From Halomonas sp. GD1P12 (GTDB lineage: Bacteria; Pseudomonadota; Gammaproteobacteria; Pseudomonadales; Halomonadaceae), in the NCBI RefSeq assembly GCF_025725645.1, contig NZ_CP107007.1, positions 1,178,001 to 1,242,000 on the forward strand: a DNA stretch of 64,000 bases, in the 5' to 3' direction. The position numbers were made by a program, and so were the translations under genes. The notes under the pieces were generated by a model. It did no database searches and was not told the origin of the DNA. It worked only from the letters and a program-made list of their open reading frames with translations. Below are positions 63,177 through 64,000 of this stretch, piece by piece. Within the stretch, counting starts at the first letter, position 1; every line of letters begins with the position of its first letter.

Positions 63177-64000
63177 TCAGGGCCGAGCGCCGCCGAGCGC
63201 CCTGTGCAGAAGCTCGGCGTTGTAGTTGAGCATGCCCGGGTAGTTATAGGCGGGGCTGTCGGTGTCGCCGAGACTATCGACGAACAAGGGGCCGGCGAGC
63301 GCAATATTGCTCTCCCGCGATAGCGCATCCATGTGAATCCAGGGCGTGGTGCTCTCGTAAAAAAGCGCCGGTGGGCGGGTGTGGGTCAGCCGCTCGCTCA
63401 TCACCGCCATATCGAAGGCGCTGCCCAGGCGCTCACTGTTGCTGCCCCAGATGGCGGCGTAGTCGAAATCGAAGGCGCGGGCAAAATACGCCATCCCGGC
63501 TTCGCTGGTATAAAGCACACGGTTGGTTTGGGGAATACCTTCCAGGCGCTCAGTGAGACGCGCGCTCAAAAGCGCCAGCGACTCGCGGGTGCGCGCGGCG
63601 CGCTCCTCGAACGCGTCGCGCTTTTCCGGATACTGCTCGCCCAGGGTGCGCGCAATGACGTCGACGTAGGCGCTGGCGCCGGCCGGGTCCATCCACAGGT
63701 GCGGGTCGACGCTGCCATGGAGCCGGCCCACCGTCACCGGCAGCGTTTCAAACTGCGCCCGCTCGGCCACGGGTTTGAGGCGCAGGCGCTGATCCGCCAT
63801 GGCCTCGACGTGCCTAAGCCAAGGCTCGAGCCCGTAGCCGTTATAGAAGACGATATCCGCCTCTTCGATCGCCAGCACGTTGGGCGGGGTCAGCTCCCAG
63901 CGGTGCACATCCTGGCCGCGGGGCACGATGGTCTCGACGCTGATGTCGTCGCCGGCGATGCGTTGTACCAAATCACCGATCACCGAAAACGAGGCCATCA
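63177..64000 (-). CDS. Metal ABC transporter binding protein (ZnuA/MntC-like), 5'-truncated
   Basis: At least 273 residues of a periplasmic metal-binding protein (cluster 9 family), cut at the window edge where the signal peptide should lie. VASFSVIGDLVQRIAGD (cut), the ligand His in RGQDVHRWELTP, and the HGSVDPHLWMDP segment that supplies the second His are visible. Without a His-rich loop it looks more like the manganese/iron group than classical ZnuA, but metal choice is uncertain. It is convergent with gph across 12 bases. The downstream transporter genes, if present, lie beyond the window. Confidence 0.85.
   Translation of the reverse strand, partial: MASFSVIGDLVQRIAGDDISVETIVPRGQDVHRWELTPPNVLAIEEADIVFYNGYGLEPWLRHVEAMADQRLRLKPVAERAQFETLPVTVGRLHGSVDPHLWMDPAGASAYVDVIARTLGEQYPEKRDAFEERAARTRESLALLSARLTERLEGIPQTNRVLYTSEAGMAYFARAFDFDYAAIWGSNSERLGSAFDMAVMSERLTHTRPPALFYESTTPWIHMDALSRESNIALAGPLFVDSLGDTDSPAYNYPGMLNYNAELLHRALGGARP

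Noticed and set aside
1..64000. Mobile elements, CRISPR arrays, integrated phage or a transferred island
   Set aside because: No transposase, integrase, direct-repeat array with spacers, or abrupt composition change was seen. The phage holin label at 43504-43908 is a YqjE family name only.

Overview
The window is high-GC, tightly packed chromosomal core sequence of a gammaproteobacterium, most probably Halomonas or a close relative in the Halomonadaceae. The reasons are: the gene order prs / tRNA-Gln / ispE / lolB / TPR lipoprotein / hemA-prfA-prmC, shared with pseudomonads and oceanospirilla; a class I polyhydroxyalkanoate (PHA) synthase whose box is SYCVGG with Ser in place of the usual Gly, which I recall from Halomonas synthases; and many acidic, Asp/Glu-rich proteins. 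No prophage, insertion sequence, integrase, CRISPR array or compositional island was recognised. The left edge cuts aroC and the right edge cuts a metal-binding lipoprotein or periplasmic protein gene.

Layout. 1-5.4 kb: aroC end, a DUF6489 protein, phasin and PHA synthase, then a copper chaperone and an SCO1 protein for cytochrome oxidase copper delivery. 5.5-11.4 kb: a minus-strand group, lnt-corC-ybeY-ybeZ and miaB, for lipoprotein acylation, rRNA maturation and tRNA thiolation. 11.5-15.8 kb: three tandem tRNA-Asn genes, the prc protease, an M18 aminopeptidase and tRNA-Met. 15.9-23 kb: a minus-strand chain ychF, pth, rplY, prs, tRNA-Gln, ispE, lolB and a TPR lipoprotein. 23.2-27.8 kb: hemA-prfA-prmC, an Lrp-type regulator, and moeB. 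27.8-29.6 kb: an uncharacterised protein with a predicted alpha/alpha-toroid. 29.8-32.1 kb: ahpF and ahpC, with a possible OxyR site. 32.6-36.7 kb: the putrescine importer potFGHI. 36.8-45.3 kb: a CPXCG zinc-ribbon-like protein, a DUF3617 protein, an RND efflux pair, a YhiN-like flavoprotein, a YqjK/YqjE/YqjD-like membrane trio and outer-membrane phospholipase A. 45.5-49.6 kb: a MscK-type mechanosensitive channel and TlyA. 49.7-52.9 kb: an ATP-grasp enzyme followed by a 665-residue protein of unknown family with a papain-like Gln-x5-Cys / His / Asn pattern. 53.1-56.2 kb: DUF1820, an SH3-domain membrane protein, thiopurine methyltransferase, a YajG-like lipoprotein and an AlkB-like dioxygenase. 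56.2-60 kb: the sulfate importer (binding protein, cysT, cysW, cysA). 60.3-64 kb: rpe, ndh, gph and the metal-binding protein.

How the genes work together. Most of the window is housekeeping: translation (prfA, prmC, pth, rplY, ychF, miaB, ybeY, tlyA, five tRNAs), envelope biogenesis (lnt, lolB, prc, pldA), and nutrient import (putrescine, sulfate, metal). PHA storage, peroxide defence and osmotic protection (mscK) fit a metabolically flexible halophile.

The most interesting unexplained items are the ATP-grasp / papain-like pair, the toroid protein, and two unrelated genes (the CPXCG gene and rpe) whose last codons plus stop are repeated downstream in tandem with exactly the same 16-bp period. 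All coordinates and motifs were read by eye. Family assignments come from memory of protein families, without database searches.
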